A DNA stretch of 64,000 nucleotides, from the NCBI RefSeq assembly GCF_016123485.1, contig NZ_JADCKQ010000006.1:151294-215293 (forward strand). The letters are read 5' to 3'. The position numbers were made by a program, and so were the translations under genes. The stretch is from Halocynthiibacter styelae (GTDB taxonomy: Bacteria > Pseudomonadota > Alphaproteobacteria > Rhodobacterales > Rhodobacteraceae). A model generated the notes under the pieces. That model was not told the origin of the DNA, did not search any database, and worked only from the letters and a program-made list of their open reading frames with translations. Positions 28,316 to 37,633 of the stretch are shown piece by piece; positions within the stretch are counted from its first letter, which is position 1, and the number at the start of each line of letters is the position of its first letter.

Positions 28316-29469
28316 CAGAAAGCTGGCAACAGGCCGGTTTCGGTCTTTACCTGCACTGGCCTTTCTGCGCCTCAAAATGCCCTTACTGCGATTTTAACTC
28401 TCATGTGTCTGCGTCAATCGACATGGACGCATGGGAGACTGCGTTTCTGGCTGAAATTGACCGCGTAGGTCGTGAAACAGGCCCGCGTGTGCTTGATTCC
28501 GTGTTTTTCGGGGGTGGTACACCCAGCCTGATGCCTGTGCGCCTGGTGGACCGGATTCTGACGCGTGTGCGTGAAACCTGGCACCTGTCGAACAATTGCG
28601 AAATCACGCTGGAAGCCAACCCCACCTCGATAGAGGCGGACAAATTTCGGGGTTTCCGGGATGCGGGTGTGAACCGTGTTTCGATCGGCATCCAGGCCCT
28701 GAATGATCCCGACCTGAAAAAGCTTGGCCGTCTGCATTCGGTATCCGAGGCCATGACCGCACTGGAAACCGCGTGCAACACATTTAATCGCGTCAGCTTT
28801 GATCTGATCTATGCGCGTCAGGATCAATCTCTGCCTGAATGGCAGGCAGAACTGAACCGTGCGCTTGATCTGGAACCTGATCACCTGTCTCTCTATCAGC
28901 TGACCATCGAAGACGGCACGGCGTTTGGCGATCGTTTCGCCAAGGGCGGCTTGCGCGGGCTTCCTTCCGAAGATCTGTCCGCTGATATGTATTTTGCCAC
29001 GCAGGAAATTTGTGATCACAAAGGCCTGCCTGCTTATGAGGTCTCCAATCACGCCCGCCCCGGACAGGAAAGCCGGCACAATCTGATTTATTGGAACTAC
29101 GGTGACTACGCGGGGATTGGGCCAGGCGCCCACGGGCGACTTACGCTAGATGGCGAAAAATATGCGACCGAGACCCATTTAGCCCCGAATTCGTGGCTTT
29201 CTTCTGTTTCCGCAAATCGCTCTGGGGAAAGTGTTCGAGATAAAATAAGTGAACAAGATCAATATGTTGAACGCCTACTTATGGGTCTTCGCCTACATGG
29301 TGGTATTTTAATACAACATCTCTCATCGATCTCGTTTTCGCCAAATGCCTCATCCATCAATGAATTGCGCGAGAATGGCCTGATTTCCGTCGATGAAACC
29401 CGCCTGAAAGCCACGCCAGAGGGCCGTCCTCTTCTTAATGCAATTCTGCGAAAATTGCTGGAGGACTAG
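28312..29469 (+). CDS. hemW: Radical SAM haem chaperone HemW (formerly HemN-like)
   Basis: 385-aa radical SAM protein with the cluster-binding C19, C23 and C26 in WPFCASKCPYCDF. HNANxxYW-like RHNLIYWNYGDYAGIGPGAHGRL is followed by the C-terminal HemN_C domain. HemW proteins carry haem to acceptor enzymes and lack coproporphyrinogen oxidase activity. This one lacks the longer N-terminus of true HemN. The GTG start overlaps the rdgB stop. Codons 300-345 come from a distinctly AT-rich stretch (29220-29345) using ATA, TTA and CTA, unlike the rest of the gene. Confidence 0.93.
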   Translation: MTESWQQAGFGLYLHWPFCASKCPYCDFNSHVSASIDMDAWETAFLAEIDRVGRETGPRVLDSVFFGGGTPSLMPVRLVDRILTRVRETWHLSNNCEITLEANPTSIEADKFRGFRDAGVNRVSIGIQALNDPDLKKLGRLHSVSEAMTALETACNTFNRVSFDLIYARQDQSLPEWQAELNRALDLEPDHLSLYQLTIEDGTAFGDRFAKGGLRGLPSEDLSADMYFATQEICDHKGLPAYEVSNHARPGQESRHNLIYWNYGDYAGIGPGAHGRLTLDGEKYATETHLAPNSWLSSVSANRSGESVRDKISEQDQYVERLLMGLRLHGGILIQHLSSISFSPNASSINELRENGLISVDETRLKATPEGRPLLNAILRKLLED

Positions 29470-29823
29470 ATGCGTACTCTTTGGCTTATCGGCGGATTGC
29501 TCTCTTTCACACTGGGTGTGATCGGGGCGTTTCTTCCACTGTTGCCAACTGTCCCCCTGATGCTGTTGGCGACCTTCTGCTTTTCGAAATCCTCAGAACG
29601 CCTGCACAACTGGCTGATCACCCACCCACGCTTTGGTGCCTCGATCCAGGACTGGAATGATCATGGCGCGATCAGCTCACTGGCCAAAAAAATGGCGACG
29701 ATTTCCATCGCCGCCGTATTTCTTTTGTCTGTGGTCCTCGGGGTGAAAACCGTTGTGATCATGATTCAGGCCGTGGTGCTAAGCACAGTGCTGATCTTCA
29801 TCTGGACCCGCCCGAACAGCTGA
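29470..29823 (+). CDS. Inner-membrane protein of the YbaN/DUF454 family
   Basis: 117-aa protein. An N-terminal hydrophobic hairpin (LWLIGGLLSFTLGVIGAFLPLLPTVPLMLLATFCFSKSSERLHNWL, the DUF454 signature) is followed by a second pair of helices near residues 75-113. The function of the family is unknown. It starts directly after the hemW stop, and its own TGA abuts the TCA of the convergent parB, so the two genes meet with no spacer. Confidence 0.88.
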   Translation: MRTLWLIGGLLSFTLGVIGAFLPLLPTVPLMLLATFCFSKSSERLHNWLITHPRFGASIQDWNDHGAISSLAKKMATISIAAVFLLSVVLGVKTVVIMIQAVVLSTVLIFIWTRPNS

Positions 29824-30711
29824 TCACTGCGACAGCAGATTACACAGTTTATCCAGATCCATCATGTTGCTGTATTTAATTGTCACCTGGCCACTTTCAC
29901 CACCGGCCTTGTGATCAATCGCAATCTTCATCCCGGTATTTGCAGACAGTTCGCCTTCCAGCGCTTTGGTGTCAGCGTCTTTCTCAACCCGGGCTTTTGG
30001 TGCAGCTTTGGGCTTACTTACGGATTTTACCAAGGCCTCTGTCGCGCGAACTGACAGGCCTTTCCCAATCACCTGCATCGCAAGCGCCGACGCGTTTTCC
30101 TGCCCTACCAGCGTCCGTGCATGACCTGCTGACAGCTTTCCTTCACGCAGATATTCCTGCACGTCATCGGGCAGGTTCAGCAGGCGCAGCATATTTGCAA
30201 TGTGACTGCGGGACTTAGACAGGGCCTTAGACATCTCTTCCTGGGTGCGATCAAAGCGGTCCATCAACGCACGATACCCCAAAGATTCTTCCAGTGGGTT
30301 CAGATCTTCACGCTGCACGTTCTCGATGATCGCAACTTCCAGCACTTCGATATCGCTGAATTCCCGTACAACCACGGGCACTTCATGCAGCTTCGCCATC
30401 TGCGATGCGCGCCAGCGACGTTCACCCGCAACGATTTCGTAGCTGTCATCACCTTTCGGGGATTTCCGCACGATCAGTGGCTGAATAACCCCTTTTTCCG
30501 CGATGGATTGTGACAGGCTTTCCAGTTCTTCTGGTGTAAAGGTCCGGCGTGGCTGATCGGGATTTGCATGAAGCTTTTCAATCGGAACCTTCCGATCTGA
30601 ACGCGCTTCAGCAGGCGCAGCAGCAACCGCAGTGGTTTCTTCAGGCTGCACATCTGCCATCAGTGCAGACAAGCCACGACCCAACCCACGTCTTTCGTTT
30701 TTACCGGCCAT
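29824..30711 (-). CDS. parB: Chromosome partitioning protein ParB
   Basis: 295-aa CTPase/DNA-clamp that loads at parS. The N-terminal box 1/CTP-binding region is VPIEKLHANPDQPRRTF, with IVAGERRWRASQMAKL and ENVQREDLNPLEE. The central helix-turn-helix (MSKALSKSRSHIANMLRLLNLP) reads parS. A lysine-rich linker and C-terminal dimerisation domain follow. The two parS sites it should bind are 1.4 and 3.3 kb upstream in the same operon. It starts immediately after parA. Confidence 0.97.
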   Translation of the reverse strand: MAGKNERRGLGRGLSALMADVQPEETTAVAAAPAEARSDRKVPIEKLHANPDQPRRTFTPEELESLSQSIAEKGVIQPLIVRKSPKGDDSYEIVAGERRWRASQMAKLHEVPVVVREFSDIEVLEVAIIENVQREDLNPLEESLGYRALMDRFDRTQEEMSKALSKSRSHIANMLRLLNLPDDVQEYLREGKLSAGHARTLVGQENASALAMQVIGKGLSVRATEALVKSVSKPKAAPKARVEKDADTKALEGELSANTGMKIAIDHKAGGESGQVTIKYSNMMDLDKLCNLLSQ

Positions 30712-31533
30712 TTACGCCCCCACCGTTTCTTTTACTTTTGTATTTCTCTTCACAAGCTCTTTTGCCATCGCGCGATACGCCTGACTTCCGCGTGAATTGC
30801 TATCATATTCCAGAACCGGCAAAGCATAAGATGGCGCTTCTGAGACGCGCACATTCCGTGGAATCACTGTATCAAACACCAGATCACCCAGATTGTCCCG
30901 CGCATCTTTCTCAACCATCTGTGACAGGTTGTTCCGGCTGTCATACATCGTCATGACGACGCCCTCGATCCGCAGGCTCGTATTTGCCGTCTGACGTACT
31001 TCACGCACGCTCAGCATCAATTGTGAAAGCCCCTCCAGAGCAAAGAATTCACTTTGCAGCGGTACAAGAACGGAATGTGCAGCAACCATTGCGTTGACGG
31101 TCAGAAGGTTCAGCGACGGTGGGCAATCAATCAAAACATAATCAAATTTCCAGCCATCTATCGCCACCTGACGCAATGCATCATGCAGCAGGAAACTGCG
31201 TTTTTCATTTGAGAATAGTTCAATATCAGCGGAACTCAGGTCGGTATTTGCCGGAATGATCCAAAGCCGGTCTACTTCTGTCTTTTGAATTGCGTCTTGT
31301 AGCTCTGCTTCGCCCGTCAGCAATTCGTAGCTTGTGACATCACGTTGTTCTGCGTCAATCCCCAAGCCAGTGGATGCATTGCCCTGTGGATCCAGATCCA
31401 CCAAAAGCACGTGTTTGCCGATCTCAGCCAATGCAGCCCCCAGATTGATGGTCGTTGTGGTTTTCCCCACCCCACCCTTCTGGTTGGTCACGGCAATGAT
31501 TTTCGGCCCCTTCGGGCGTGTAGGATCAGACAC
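30712..31533 (-). CDS. parA: Chromosome partitioning ATPase ParA
   Basis: 273-aa Walker-type ATPase that segregates the ParB-parS complex. Deviant Walker A is NQKGGVGKTTT, with LLVDLDPQGNAST and VLIDCPPSLNLLTVNAM. I chose the GTG at 31533, 7 bases after GGAGAG. It gives the normal N-terminus [18 protein letters not shown] and overlaps the rsmG end by 8 bases. The ATG further upstream lies inside rsmG and adds an unlikely leader. The stop abuts parB. Confidence 0.95.
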   Translation of the reverse strand: MSDPTRPKGPKIIAVTNQKGGVGKTTTTINLGAALAEIGKHVLLVDLDPQGNASTGLGIDAEQRDVTSYELLTGEAELQDAIQKTEVDRLWIIPANTDLSSADIELFSNEKRSFLLHDALRQVAIDGWKFDYVLIDCPPSLNLLTVNAMVAAHSVLVPLQSEFFALEGLSQLMLSVREVRQTANTSLRIEGVVMTMYDSRNNLSQMVEKDARDNLGDLVFDTVIPRNVRVSEAPSYALPVLEYDSNSRGSQAYRAMAKELVKRNTKVKETVGA

Positions 31534-32149
31534 GTTGGATCTCTCCGATCTTAAGAATAGTCGCTTGAGAATCTGTTTTACTCGTAAATTTTTCTGCGAC
31601 AAAGCTCCATGATGCAAGTGCTTCGCGTATTTCTTTTTCTACCGTTGCACCTTTTAGAAAAATACAAACTGATTTTGGCAAAAGGAAGGCTTCAGACCAG
31701 TCAAATAGTTGGCCCAACGATGCCAACGCCCGCGCGGAAATCACCTGAGCCTGAATATCAGATACATCCTCAATTCGCCTACTGACGACCTTGGCATTTA
31801 ATCCCAGGTCTCGGATAACCGTGCGCAGAAAAGTCGATTTACGCTGATCACTTTCAACAAGTGTCACATGCAGATCAGGGTGTGTTTCAAGTGCCATCGC
31901 GGCAACAACAAGCCCGGGGAAACCGCCGCCCGATCCAAGATCAACCCAGGATGTGGTATCTTTTGGAGCCAAGGACAATATCTGTGCCGAGTCCAACATA
32001 TGCCGGGACCAAAGGTCATCCAGCGTGGATCTTGCAACAAGATTGATCGCCGGGTTCCATTTACACAGAAGCGCAGCATATGCTTCCAGCCGTGCCAATG
32101 TTTCACGTGAAACATTTACCTGTTTCTCAAACTCTGATGCACTATTCAT
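31526..32149 (-). CDS. rsmG: 16S rRNA (guanine527-N7)-methyltransferase RsmG
   Basis: 207-aa methyltransferase (old name GidB) making m7G527 in 16S rRNA. Seen are [30 protein letters not shown], the SAM motif [16 protein letters not shown] and [14 protein letters not shown]. The N-terminal NVSRET is encoded by a complete parS site (32099-32114). It overlaps mnmG by ATGA and parA by 8 bases. Confidence 0.96.
   Translation of the reverse strand: MNSASEFEKQVNVSRETLARLEAYAALLCKWNPAINLVARSTLDDLWSRHMLDSAQILSLAPKDTTSWVDLGSGGGFPGLVVAAMALETHPDLHVTLVESDQRKSTFLRTVIRDLGLNAKVVSRRIEDVSDIQAQVISARALASLGQLFDWSEAFLLPKSVCIFLKGATVEKEIREALASWSFVAEKFTSKTDSQATILKIGEIQRV
32099..32114. promoter_or_regulatory. parS site 1 (ParB centromere), inside rsmG
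   Basis: Perfect match to the universal 16-bp palindrome TGTTTCACGTGAAACA. It lies in the 5' part of rsmG, where it encodes NVSRET. It is 5.2 kb from the candidate origin. Confidence 0.95.
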
Positions 32150-34026
32150 CCTGCACGTTTCTCCGATTTCTGACGTAATTTCACCAGAATAAGCATCAAT
32201 GCGGCAGGCGTAATACCTTCGATCTTGCTTGCCTGAGCAATGGACTTAGGTCGATAACGTTCAAACTTAGACTTCAGTTCGTTCGACAATCCTTCAAGTG
32301 CAGAAAAATCGAAATCATCGGGAATTTTCTTTTCTTCGTCCCGCTTCAACGCCAGGGCGTCTGCATTCTGCCGTTCGATATAACTGGCGTAGAGGGAATC
32401 TTTTTCAAGTTGGGACGCAATTTCAGGCTCAACACCAGACAATCCATCTTCCAGGGTTCGAAGAAGTTCAAAATTGATACCAGGGAACGCCAATAGTTCG
32501 ACGCCGTTCCGACGAACCCCATCCTGATTCATCGCCACTCCGGCCTCTTTCATCTGCTTCGGCGTGACAGACATAGATTTCAACACTGTATTTGCAGCCT
32601 CCAAGGCCATCATCTTTTTCTCATAGGCAACGCGGCGTTTTTCACCAACCAGACCTGCTTGCAAGCCCTTCCCGGTTAACCGCTGATCTGCGTTGTCGGC
32701 ACGAAGGGAAAGACGGAATTCAGCGCGAGAGGTAAACATCCGATACGGTTCAGATACGCCGCGCGTGATCAGATCATCAATCATCACACCGATATAGCTT
32801 TCAGATCGACTGAAAGTCACCGCGTCATTCCCAAGCACGGCCCGTGCCGCGTTCATCCCGGCAACAAGCCCCTGCGCGGCTGCTTCTTCATAACCTGTTG
32901 TTCCGTTGATCTGGCCAGCAAGATAAAGGCCCGGAACATTTGAAGTTTCTAACGTTTCTTTCAATGCCCGCGGATCAACATAATCATATTCAATCGCGTA
33001 ACCTGGTTGCAGGATTTCAGCCTGTTCCAGACCACGGATAGACCGCACATAATCAAGTTGAATGTCCTCAGGTAGTGACGTCGAAATGCCGTTCGGATAA
33101 ACTGTGTCGTCTTCCAGACCTTCTGGTTCAAGGAATATCTGATGCGACGTCTTATCCGCAAATCGCACGATTTTATCTTCAATGGACGGGCAGTACCTGG
33201 GCCCTACCCCATCGATCATCCCGCCATACATCGCGGAACGATCCAGGTTCTCGCGAATGATGTCATGGGTTTTTTCATTGGTCTCCGTAATCCCACAAGC
33301 GATCTGTCGGGCAAGCGGCGCCTTAGACATAAAGGAAAACATCACCGAATCATCATCACCCGGCTGCATTACAAGACCATCCCAGTTGATCGAAGACGAT
33401 CGAATGCGCGGTGGCGTGCCAGTTTTCAAGCGGCCCAGATCAAAACCAAATTCATCAATCCGTTCGGCCAGACGCACAGAGGGGCGATCGCCCATCCGGC
33501 CACCGGCGTAAGAGACGTCACCAATATGGATAATGCCCCGCAGGAAGGTGCCGGTTGTCAGAACAATTGCACCAGCGGTGATTTCAGAGCCATCTTCAAG
33601 CACAACACCTTTTGCGCGCCCCTGATCCATAATCAGGTCAACGACTTCACCTGCAACAATCGACAACCCGGCCTGTGCTTTGACCTCTGCCAGCATTTCT
33701 GTGCGGTAGATTTTGCGATCGGCTTGCGCACGTGGCCCCTGAACTGCAGGGCCCTTACGACGGTTCAAAAGTCGAAATTGTATGCCAGCTTTATCTGCGA
33801 CACGTCCCATTGCACCATCAAGTGCGTCGATCTCGCGGACCAAATGGCCTTTACCAAGACCACCGATGGCCGGATTGCAGGACATCACACCAATGCCGTC
33901 TTCTGTCAGCGTAATCAACGCGGTTCGCGCACCAACACGGGCAGCGGCAAGCGCTGCGTCGCAACCGGCATGGCCACCGCCAACGACAATCACATCAAAA
34001 TGTTTCACGTGAAACACTCCTTCCAT
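32146..34026 (-). CDS. mnmG: tRNA uridine-34 carboxymethylaminomethyl enzyme MnmG
   Basis: 626-aa FAD protein (old name GidA) that with MnmE builds the cmnm5 group on wobble U34. Seen are FAD-binding [45 protein letters not shown], and the second signature [20 protein letters not shown]. The start is uncertain because the 5' end is a parS site: ATG 34026, GTG 34017 (MFHVKH) or GTG 34008 are all in frame. Only 34008 sits 8 bases after a strong AAGGAG. I kept the ATG. It overlaps rsmG by 4 bases. Confidence 0.95.
   Translation of the reverse strand: MEGVFHVKHFDVIVVGGGHAGCDAALAAARVGARTALITLTEDGIGVMSCNPAIGGLGKGHLVREIDALDGAMGRVADKAGIQFRLLNRRKGPAVQGPRAQADRKIYRTEMLAEVKAQAGLSIVAGEVVDLIMDQGRAKGVVLEDGSEITAGAIVLTTGTFLRGIIHIGDVSYAGGRMGDRPSVRLAERIDEFGFDLGRLKTGTPPRIRSSSINWDGLVMQPGDDDSVMFSFMSKAPLARQIACGITETNEKTHDIIRENLDRSAMYGGMIDGVGPRYCPSIEDKIVRFADKTSHQIFLEPEGLEDDTVYPNGISTSLPEDIQLDYVRSIRGLEQAEILQPGYAIEYDYVDPRALKETLETSNVPGLYLAGQINGTTGYEEAAAQGLVAGMNAARAVLGNDAVTFSRSESYIGVMIDDLITRGVSEPYRMFTSRAEFRLSLRADNADQRLTGKGLQAGLVGEKRRVAYEKKMMALEAANTVLKSMSVTPKQMKEAGVAMNQDGVRRNGVELLAFPGINFELLRTLEDGLSGVEPEIASQLEKDSLYASYIERQNADALALKRDEEKKIPDDFDFSALEGLSNELKSKFERYRPKSIAQASKIEGITPAALMLILVKLRQKSEKRAG
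34001..34016. promoter_or_regulatory. parS site 2 (ParB centromere), at the start of mnmG
   Basis: A second perfect TGTTTCACGTGAAACA palindrome, overlapping the first codons of mnmG (it encodes FHVKH). It is 3.2 kb from the candidate origin and 1.9 kb from parS site 1. Confidence 0.96.
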
Positions 34027-34038
34027 TCGGGGTATCGG

Positions 34039-35325
34039 CTACTTTCCGATACAGAAACTTGAAAAAATCTCATCCAGAAGATTTTCAACATCGACGCGTC
34101 CGATCAAAGCATCAAGTGCGCGGATCGCTGTTCGCAATTCCTCCGCAGCCAGTTCGGACCGCTCAGATCCTAAAGATAACTCAAACAGAGCTGATTCCAT
34201 AGAGGACATCGCGCGTTGCATCGCAATCCGGTGCCGTTCGCGCGTTGCGATAGAGGCCGAAGCAGAACGTTTCAGCAGTTCTTCGCGCAGATGAGAAACC
34301 AGTTCTGACACCCCTGCCCCGGTTTTACCGGAAATCGCATTGGGCAGATTTTCATGAAGGTCGGATTTCGCACGCAGTTGAATGTCGCCATCGACAAATT
34401 CAACGCCGTGATCATCGTTATCACTTTCCAGAAGAAAGACGCGAACATCGGCATCAGCAGCGCGGGATTTCGCGCGTTCAATTCCGATGCCTTCAACATG
34501 ATCTTCGGTGTCGCGAATACCCGCTGTATCCAGAATGGTCACGGGAAGACCCGCCAGATCCATGCGCACTTCGACCACGTCACGGGTCGTGCCGGCGTAT
34601 TCAGATGTGATCGCAGCTTCGCGCCCGGCAAGCGCATTAAGCAGTGTTGATTTCCCGACATTCGGCGCACCAATGATCGCGACCTCAAAACCATCGCGGA
34701 TGCGTTCCGAAACATCAATTCCTGACAGCTGAACATGCAGGTCTGCCTGAACCTTTGTGATCAGATCTGTGACCTCTGGTGACACATCCACCGGGACTTC
34801 TTCATCAACGAAATCAATGGTGGCTTCGATCAGGGCTGCTGCACGGATCAGATCGGTACGCCAACCAGAGGCTGCATCACCCAAAGCACCGGACAAAACT
34901 TTCAGCGCTTGTTTTCGTTGTGCTTCTGTTTCTGCATCGATCAGATCAGCCAGGCCTTCAACCTGCGCCAGATCAAGGCATTCATTTTCCAGCGCCCGGC
35001 GGGTGAATTCGCCAGGATCAGCCATACGCAAACTGTCAAAAGATGAAAGTTCTGCTAAAACGGCAGACACCACAGCCTGTGAACCGTGTAAGTGCAGTTC
35101 CACCACCTCTTCGCCGGTGAAACTTGCGCCTTTTTCAAACAGGATAACCAGGGCCTGATCTAACAGACCATCCTGACCATGCAATTCACGCAACGCGGCG
35201 ACGCGTGGGACAGGGCGAGAACCACAGAGTTCATCCAGCACCTGCCCTGCCCGTGGCCCGGAAATACGGATCACGGCAACGCCCGCTTTTGTGCGGCCGC
35301 TGGCGGGTGCAAAGATGGTATCCAT
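34039..35325 (-). CDS. mnmE: tRNA modification GTPase MnmE
   Basis: 428-aa GTPase (old name TrmE) partnering MnmG. The N-terminal tetrahydrofolate-binding domain is [22 protein letters not shown]. The G domain has [35 protein letters not shown] and [20 protein letters not shown]. The C-terminus ends with the conserved FCIGK, carrying the catalytic cysteine. It lies directly upstream of mnmG in the same operon, so the two partners are co-expressed. Confidence 0.97.
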   Translation of the reverse strand: MDTIFAPASGRTKAGVAVIRISGPRAGQVLDELCGSRPVPRVAALRELHGQDGLLDQALVILFEKGASFTGEEVVELHLHGSQAVVSAVLAELSSFDSLRMADPGEFTRRALENECLDLAQVEGLADLIDAETEAQRKQALKVLSGALGDAASGWRTDLIRAAALIEATIDFVDEEVPVDVSPEVTDLITKVQADLHVQLSGIDVSERIRDGFEVAIIGAPNVGKSTLLNALAGREAAITSEYAGTTRDVVEVRMDLAGLPVTILDTAGIRDTEDHVEGIGIERAKSRAADADVRVFLLESDNDDHGVEFVDGDIQLRAKSDLHENLPNAISGKTGAGVSELVSHLREELLKRSASASIATRERHRIAMQRAMSSMESALFELSLGSERSELAAEELRTAIRALDALIGRVDVENLLDEIFSSFCIGK

Positions 35326-35352
35326 AGTTAAACCTTTGTTTTATTTCAATAA

Positions 35353-35367
35353 AATGCGTTACGCATT
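35353..35367 (-). terminator. Small hairpin over the rho stop codon, possible weak terminator
   Basis: AATGCG / CGCATT inverted repeat with a 3-base loop that is the rho stop codon itself. On the minus strand TTTTATT follows the stem. The stem is short with only three GC pairs, so at most it partly separates rho from mnmE. Confidence 0.35.
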
Positions 35368-36660
35368 CATTGAGTCAAAGAATTCACCGTTGGATTTAGT
35401 CTGTTTCAGTTTACCAAGCAGGAATTCAATCGCATCTGTGGTGCCCATCGGGTTCAGGATGCGGCGCAGAACATAAGTTTTCTGAAGGTCCTTCGCATTC
35501 ACCAACAGATCTTCTTTCCGGGTGCCGGATTTCAGGATGTCGATGGCAGGATAAACGCGTTTATCAGCCACTTTACGATCCAGAACGATCTCCGAGTTAC
35601 CAGTCCCTTTGAATTCTTCAAAGATCACTTCGTCCATACGTGAACCAGTGTCGATCAGCGCGGTAGAGATGATGGTCAGGGAGCCACCTTCTTCGATGTT
35701 ACGGGCAGCACCAAAGAAACGCTTAGGGCGCTGCAGCGCGTTCGCATCGACACCACCTGTCAGAACTTTACCTGAGGACGGCACAACGGTGTTAAAGGCG
35801 CGGCCAAGACGCGTGATGGAATCCAGCAGGATCACAACATCGCGTTTGTGTTCCACAAGACGTTTTGCTTTCTCAATCACCATCTCAGACACAGCAACGT
35901 GGCGTGTCGCAGGTTCGTCAAAGGTGGAAGATACAACTTCGCCCTTCACGGAACGCTGCATGTCAGTGACTTCTTCCGGACGCTCGTCAATCAGCAGAAC
36001 GATCAGATAGCATTCCGGGTGGTTTGCTTCGATGGAATGCGCGATGTTTTGCAGCAGAACGGTTTTACCGGTACGTGGCGGCGCAACGATCAGACAACGC
36101 TGACCTTTACCGATTGGGGAAACCAGATCGATGATGCGCGCAGATTTGTCTTTGATGGTCGGATCTTCGATCTCCATCTTCAGACGTTCATCAGGATAAA
36201 GCGGCGTCAGGTTTTCAAAGGCTACTTTGTGTTTCGCTTTTGCCGGATCACCAAAGTTGATCGTTGTTACTGCCGTCAGGCCAAAGTAATTTTCGCCTTC
36301 GCGTGGTGCCTGAATAACGCCTTCGACTGTGTCACCGGTGCGCAGGGAATATTTACGGATCATATCAGGCGATACATAGATGTCATCCGGACCCGGCAGA
36401 TAGTTCACCTCAGGGGATCGCAGGAAGCCAAAGCCATCCTGAACCACTTCAAGCACGCCATCACCGGAAATTTCCCAGCCCTCTTCCGCACGTTCACGCA
36501 GAATGGCGAACATCATATCGCCCTTGCGCATTGTGGAGGCGTTTTCAATCTCAAGCTCTTCTGCGAGCGGCAGCAGGTCTTTCGGCGCAGTGGCCTTCAG
36601 TTCTTTCAAAGAAAGGGTGCCGGTGGTCGCAGTTACAGCGGACAGATCGGTATCGGACAT
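35359..36660 (-). CDS. rho: Transcription termination factor Rho
   Basis: 433-aa hexameric RNA helicase. The N-terminal Rho domain has [32 protein letters not shown] and [33 protein letters not shown]. The ATPase has Walker [16 protein letters not shown] and the Q-loop [19 protein letters not shown]. The start is unclear: ATG 36660 (MSDTDLSAV) gives near-typical length, ATG 36687 adds 9 residues, and neither has a good ribosome site. Many convergent gene pairs in this window lack intrinsic terminators, so Rho matters locally too. Confidence 0.96.
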   Translation of the reverse strand: MSDTDLSAVTATTGTLSLKELKATAPKDLLPLAEELEIENASTMRKGDMMFAILRERAEEGWEISGDGVLEVVQDGFGFLRSPEVNYLPGPDDIYVSPDMIRKYSLRTGDTVEGVIQAPREGENYFGLTAVTTINFGDPAKAKHKVAFENLTPLYPDERLKMEIEDPTIKDKSARIIDLVSPIGKGQRCLIVAPPRTGKTVLLQNIAHSIEANHPECYLIVLLIDERPEEVTDMQRSVKGEVVSSTFDEPATRHVAVSEMVIEKAKRLVEHKRDVVILLDSITRLGRAFNTVVPSSGKVLTGGVDANALQRPKRFFGAARNIEEGGSLTIISTALIDTGSRMDEVIFEEFKGTGNSEIVLDRKVADKRVYPAIDILKSGTRKEDLLVNAKDLQKTYVLRRILNPMGTTDAIEFLLGKLKQTKSNGEFFDSMNA

Positions 36661-36778
36661 AGAAGAAGACGTCTCATGGGGTGCCATCAGGGGCACAATG
36701 GAATCACAGGTATGGAAATACACGCCGGACGGCGGGTCGCGACGCTTTTAGTATGAATTCATCAGCTGAGTCAAATCC

Positions 36779-37231
36779 TCAGAACGGGCGGGCGATGACA
36801 GAAATCAGGATTATCACAAGAAACAGCGTCGGCAGTTCATTCATCATACGGTACTGACGCCCCGTAAATCTGTTTTCTCCGCGCATAAAGTCTTTCCGAC
36901 GATAGCCAAGCCAATGGTGAAACCAGGTCAGGACGCAGATCGATGCAAACTTTGTCCATGGCCATATGGCAGACCAGTCAACAATTCCCGGGGTAAATGC
37001 CAAGAGCAGCCCAAATACCCAGACTGCGGTCATTGCCGGGCTCATGATGCCATAAAGAAGGCGACGTTCCATCGTCTGAAACAACTCGTCCGTTTCACTG
37101 CCGTGTTTCACGCTCTCTGCATGATAGACAAACAGACGGGGTAGATAAAAGATACCGGCCATCCAGGCGATGACAGAGAAAATGTGACCAATCTTGATCC
37201 AGAGATACCAGTCGTAAAGGAAATCACTCAT
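36779..37231 (-). CDS. hemJ: Protoporphyrinogen IX oxidase HemJ
   Basis: 150-aa integral membrane enzyme with four predicted helices, oxidising protoporphyrinogen IX before ferrochelatase. The conserved histidine is in WIKIGHIFSVIAWMAGIFYLPRLFVYH, and the family motif FHHWLGYRRKDF is present. ATG 37231 has AGGTAA upstream. It is the first gene left of the candidate origin and reads away from it. It complements hemH (4.0 kb) in haem synthesis. Confidence 0.92.
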   Translation of the reverse strand: MSDFLYDWYLWIKIGHIFSVIAWMAGIFYLPRLFVYHAESVKHGSETDELFQTMERRLLYGIMSPAMTAVWVFGLLLAFTPGIVDWSAIWPWTKFASICVLTWFHHWLGYRRKDFMRGENRFTGRQYRMMNELPTLFLVIILISVIARPF

Positions 37232-37271
37232 GGGTTTACCTGTTCTTTGCGTTCTGCGCGTCTCACTCTCT

Positions 37272-37312
37272 CATTAATAATAATATTATATAAAAGAAAA
37301 GATGATGTTTTT
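37272..37312. other. AT-rich unwinding element candidate
   Basis: About 40 bases almost free of G and C (mostly TAATAATAATATTATATAAAAG-like), at the hemJ side of the origin gap. Its composition and position suit a DNA unwinding element next to the DnaA boxes. It could equally be the promoter region of hemJ. Confidence 0.55.
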
Positions 37313-37424
37313 GTAGGGAGGCCAGATTCCGTGGATTAAATTCTTACCCCCTGGATTATCCCCAGGTGTCGAATCTGTGGGTAACTTTGAGTCAATGTAG
37401 ATTCCTGGATATTATAGTGTTTAA

Positions 37425-37437
37425 AATCAGATGATTA
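37425..37437 (+). promoter_or_regulatory. IHF-consensus match in the origin region
   Basis: AATCAGATGATTA fits WATCARNNNNTTR at every fixed position. It sits between the left and right DnaA-box groups, where a DNA bend would be expected. It also overlaps an ATCAGA/TCTGAT inverted repeat (37426-37445). Confidence 0.5.
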
Positions 37438-37580
37438 TTTCTGATCTGGCTGTTTATACCAGTTGATAACCTGGTGGAGCTTTCAGTTTTATACAGACGA
37501 GAGTTATCCTTACCCACACAGGAAAACCTGTTGGGATTGCGCCAGGAACTCGGTAGATTTACACAGGCTCGGCAGGACGG

Positions 37581-37595
37581 TTAATTTTCCATAAA
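37581..37595 (+). promoter_or_regulatory. Near-consensus CtrA site in the origin region
   Basis: TTAA, seven bases, TAAA: one mismatch from TTAA-N7-TTAA. It overlaps a weak DnaA-like 9-mer. In Caulobacter CtrA binds such sites in the origin to block initiation. Transfer of that role to this organism is inference. Confidence 0.4.
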
Positions 37596-37633
37596 TTTAC
37601 CAGGCGTTAACTACAGGAGTTTTCCACAGAGTC

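Larger units (their letters stand above)
37232..37633. other. Putative chromosomal replication origin (oriC)
   Basis: A 402-base gap without a gene between divergent operons. It holds an AT-rich block (37272-37312) and four DnaA-box-like 9-mers within one mismatch of TTATCCACA: 37356-37364 (plus), 37376-37384 (minus), 37510-37518 (plus) and 37620-37628 (plus). Two weaker ones lie at 37461-37469 and 37585-37593. There is also an exact IHF consensus and a near CtrA box. The nearest genes on both sides are transcribed outward, and parS/parAB lie 3-7 kb away. In other alphaproteobacteria the origin lies in this hem/maf neighbourhood. Confidence 0.8.

Noticed and set aside
29847..29855. DnaA-like 9-mer TTATCCAGA in parB
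   Set aside because: Single one-mismatch site within coding sequence, isolated from other boxes; expected by chance.
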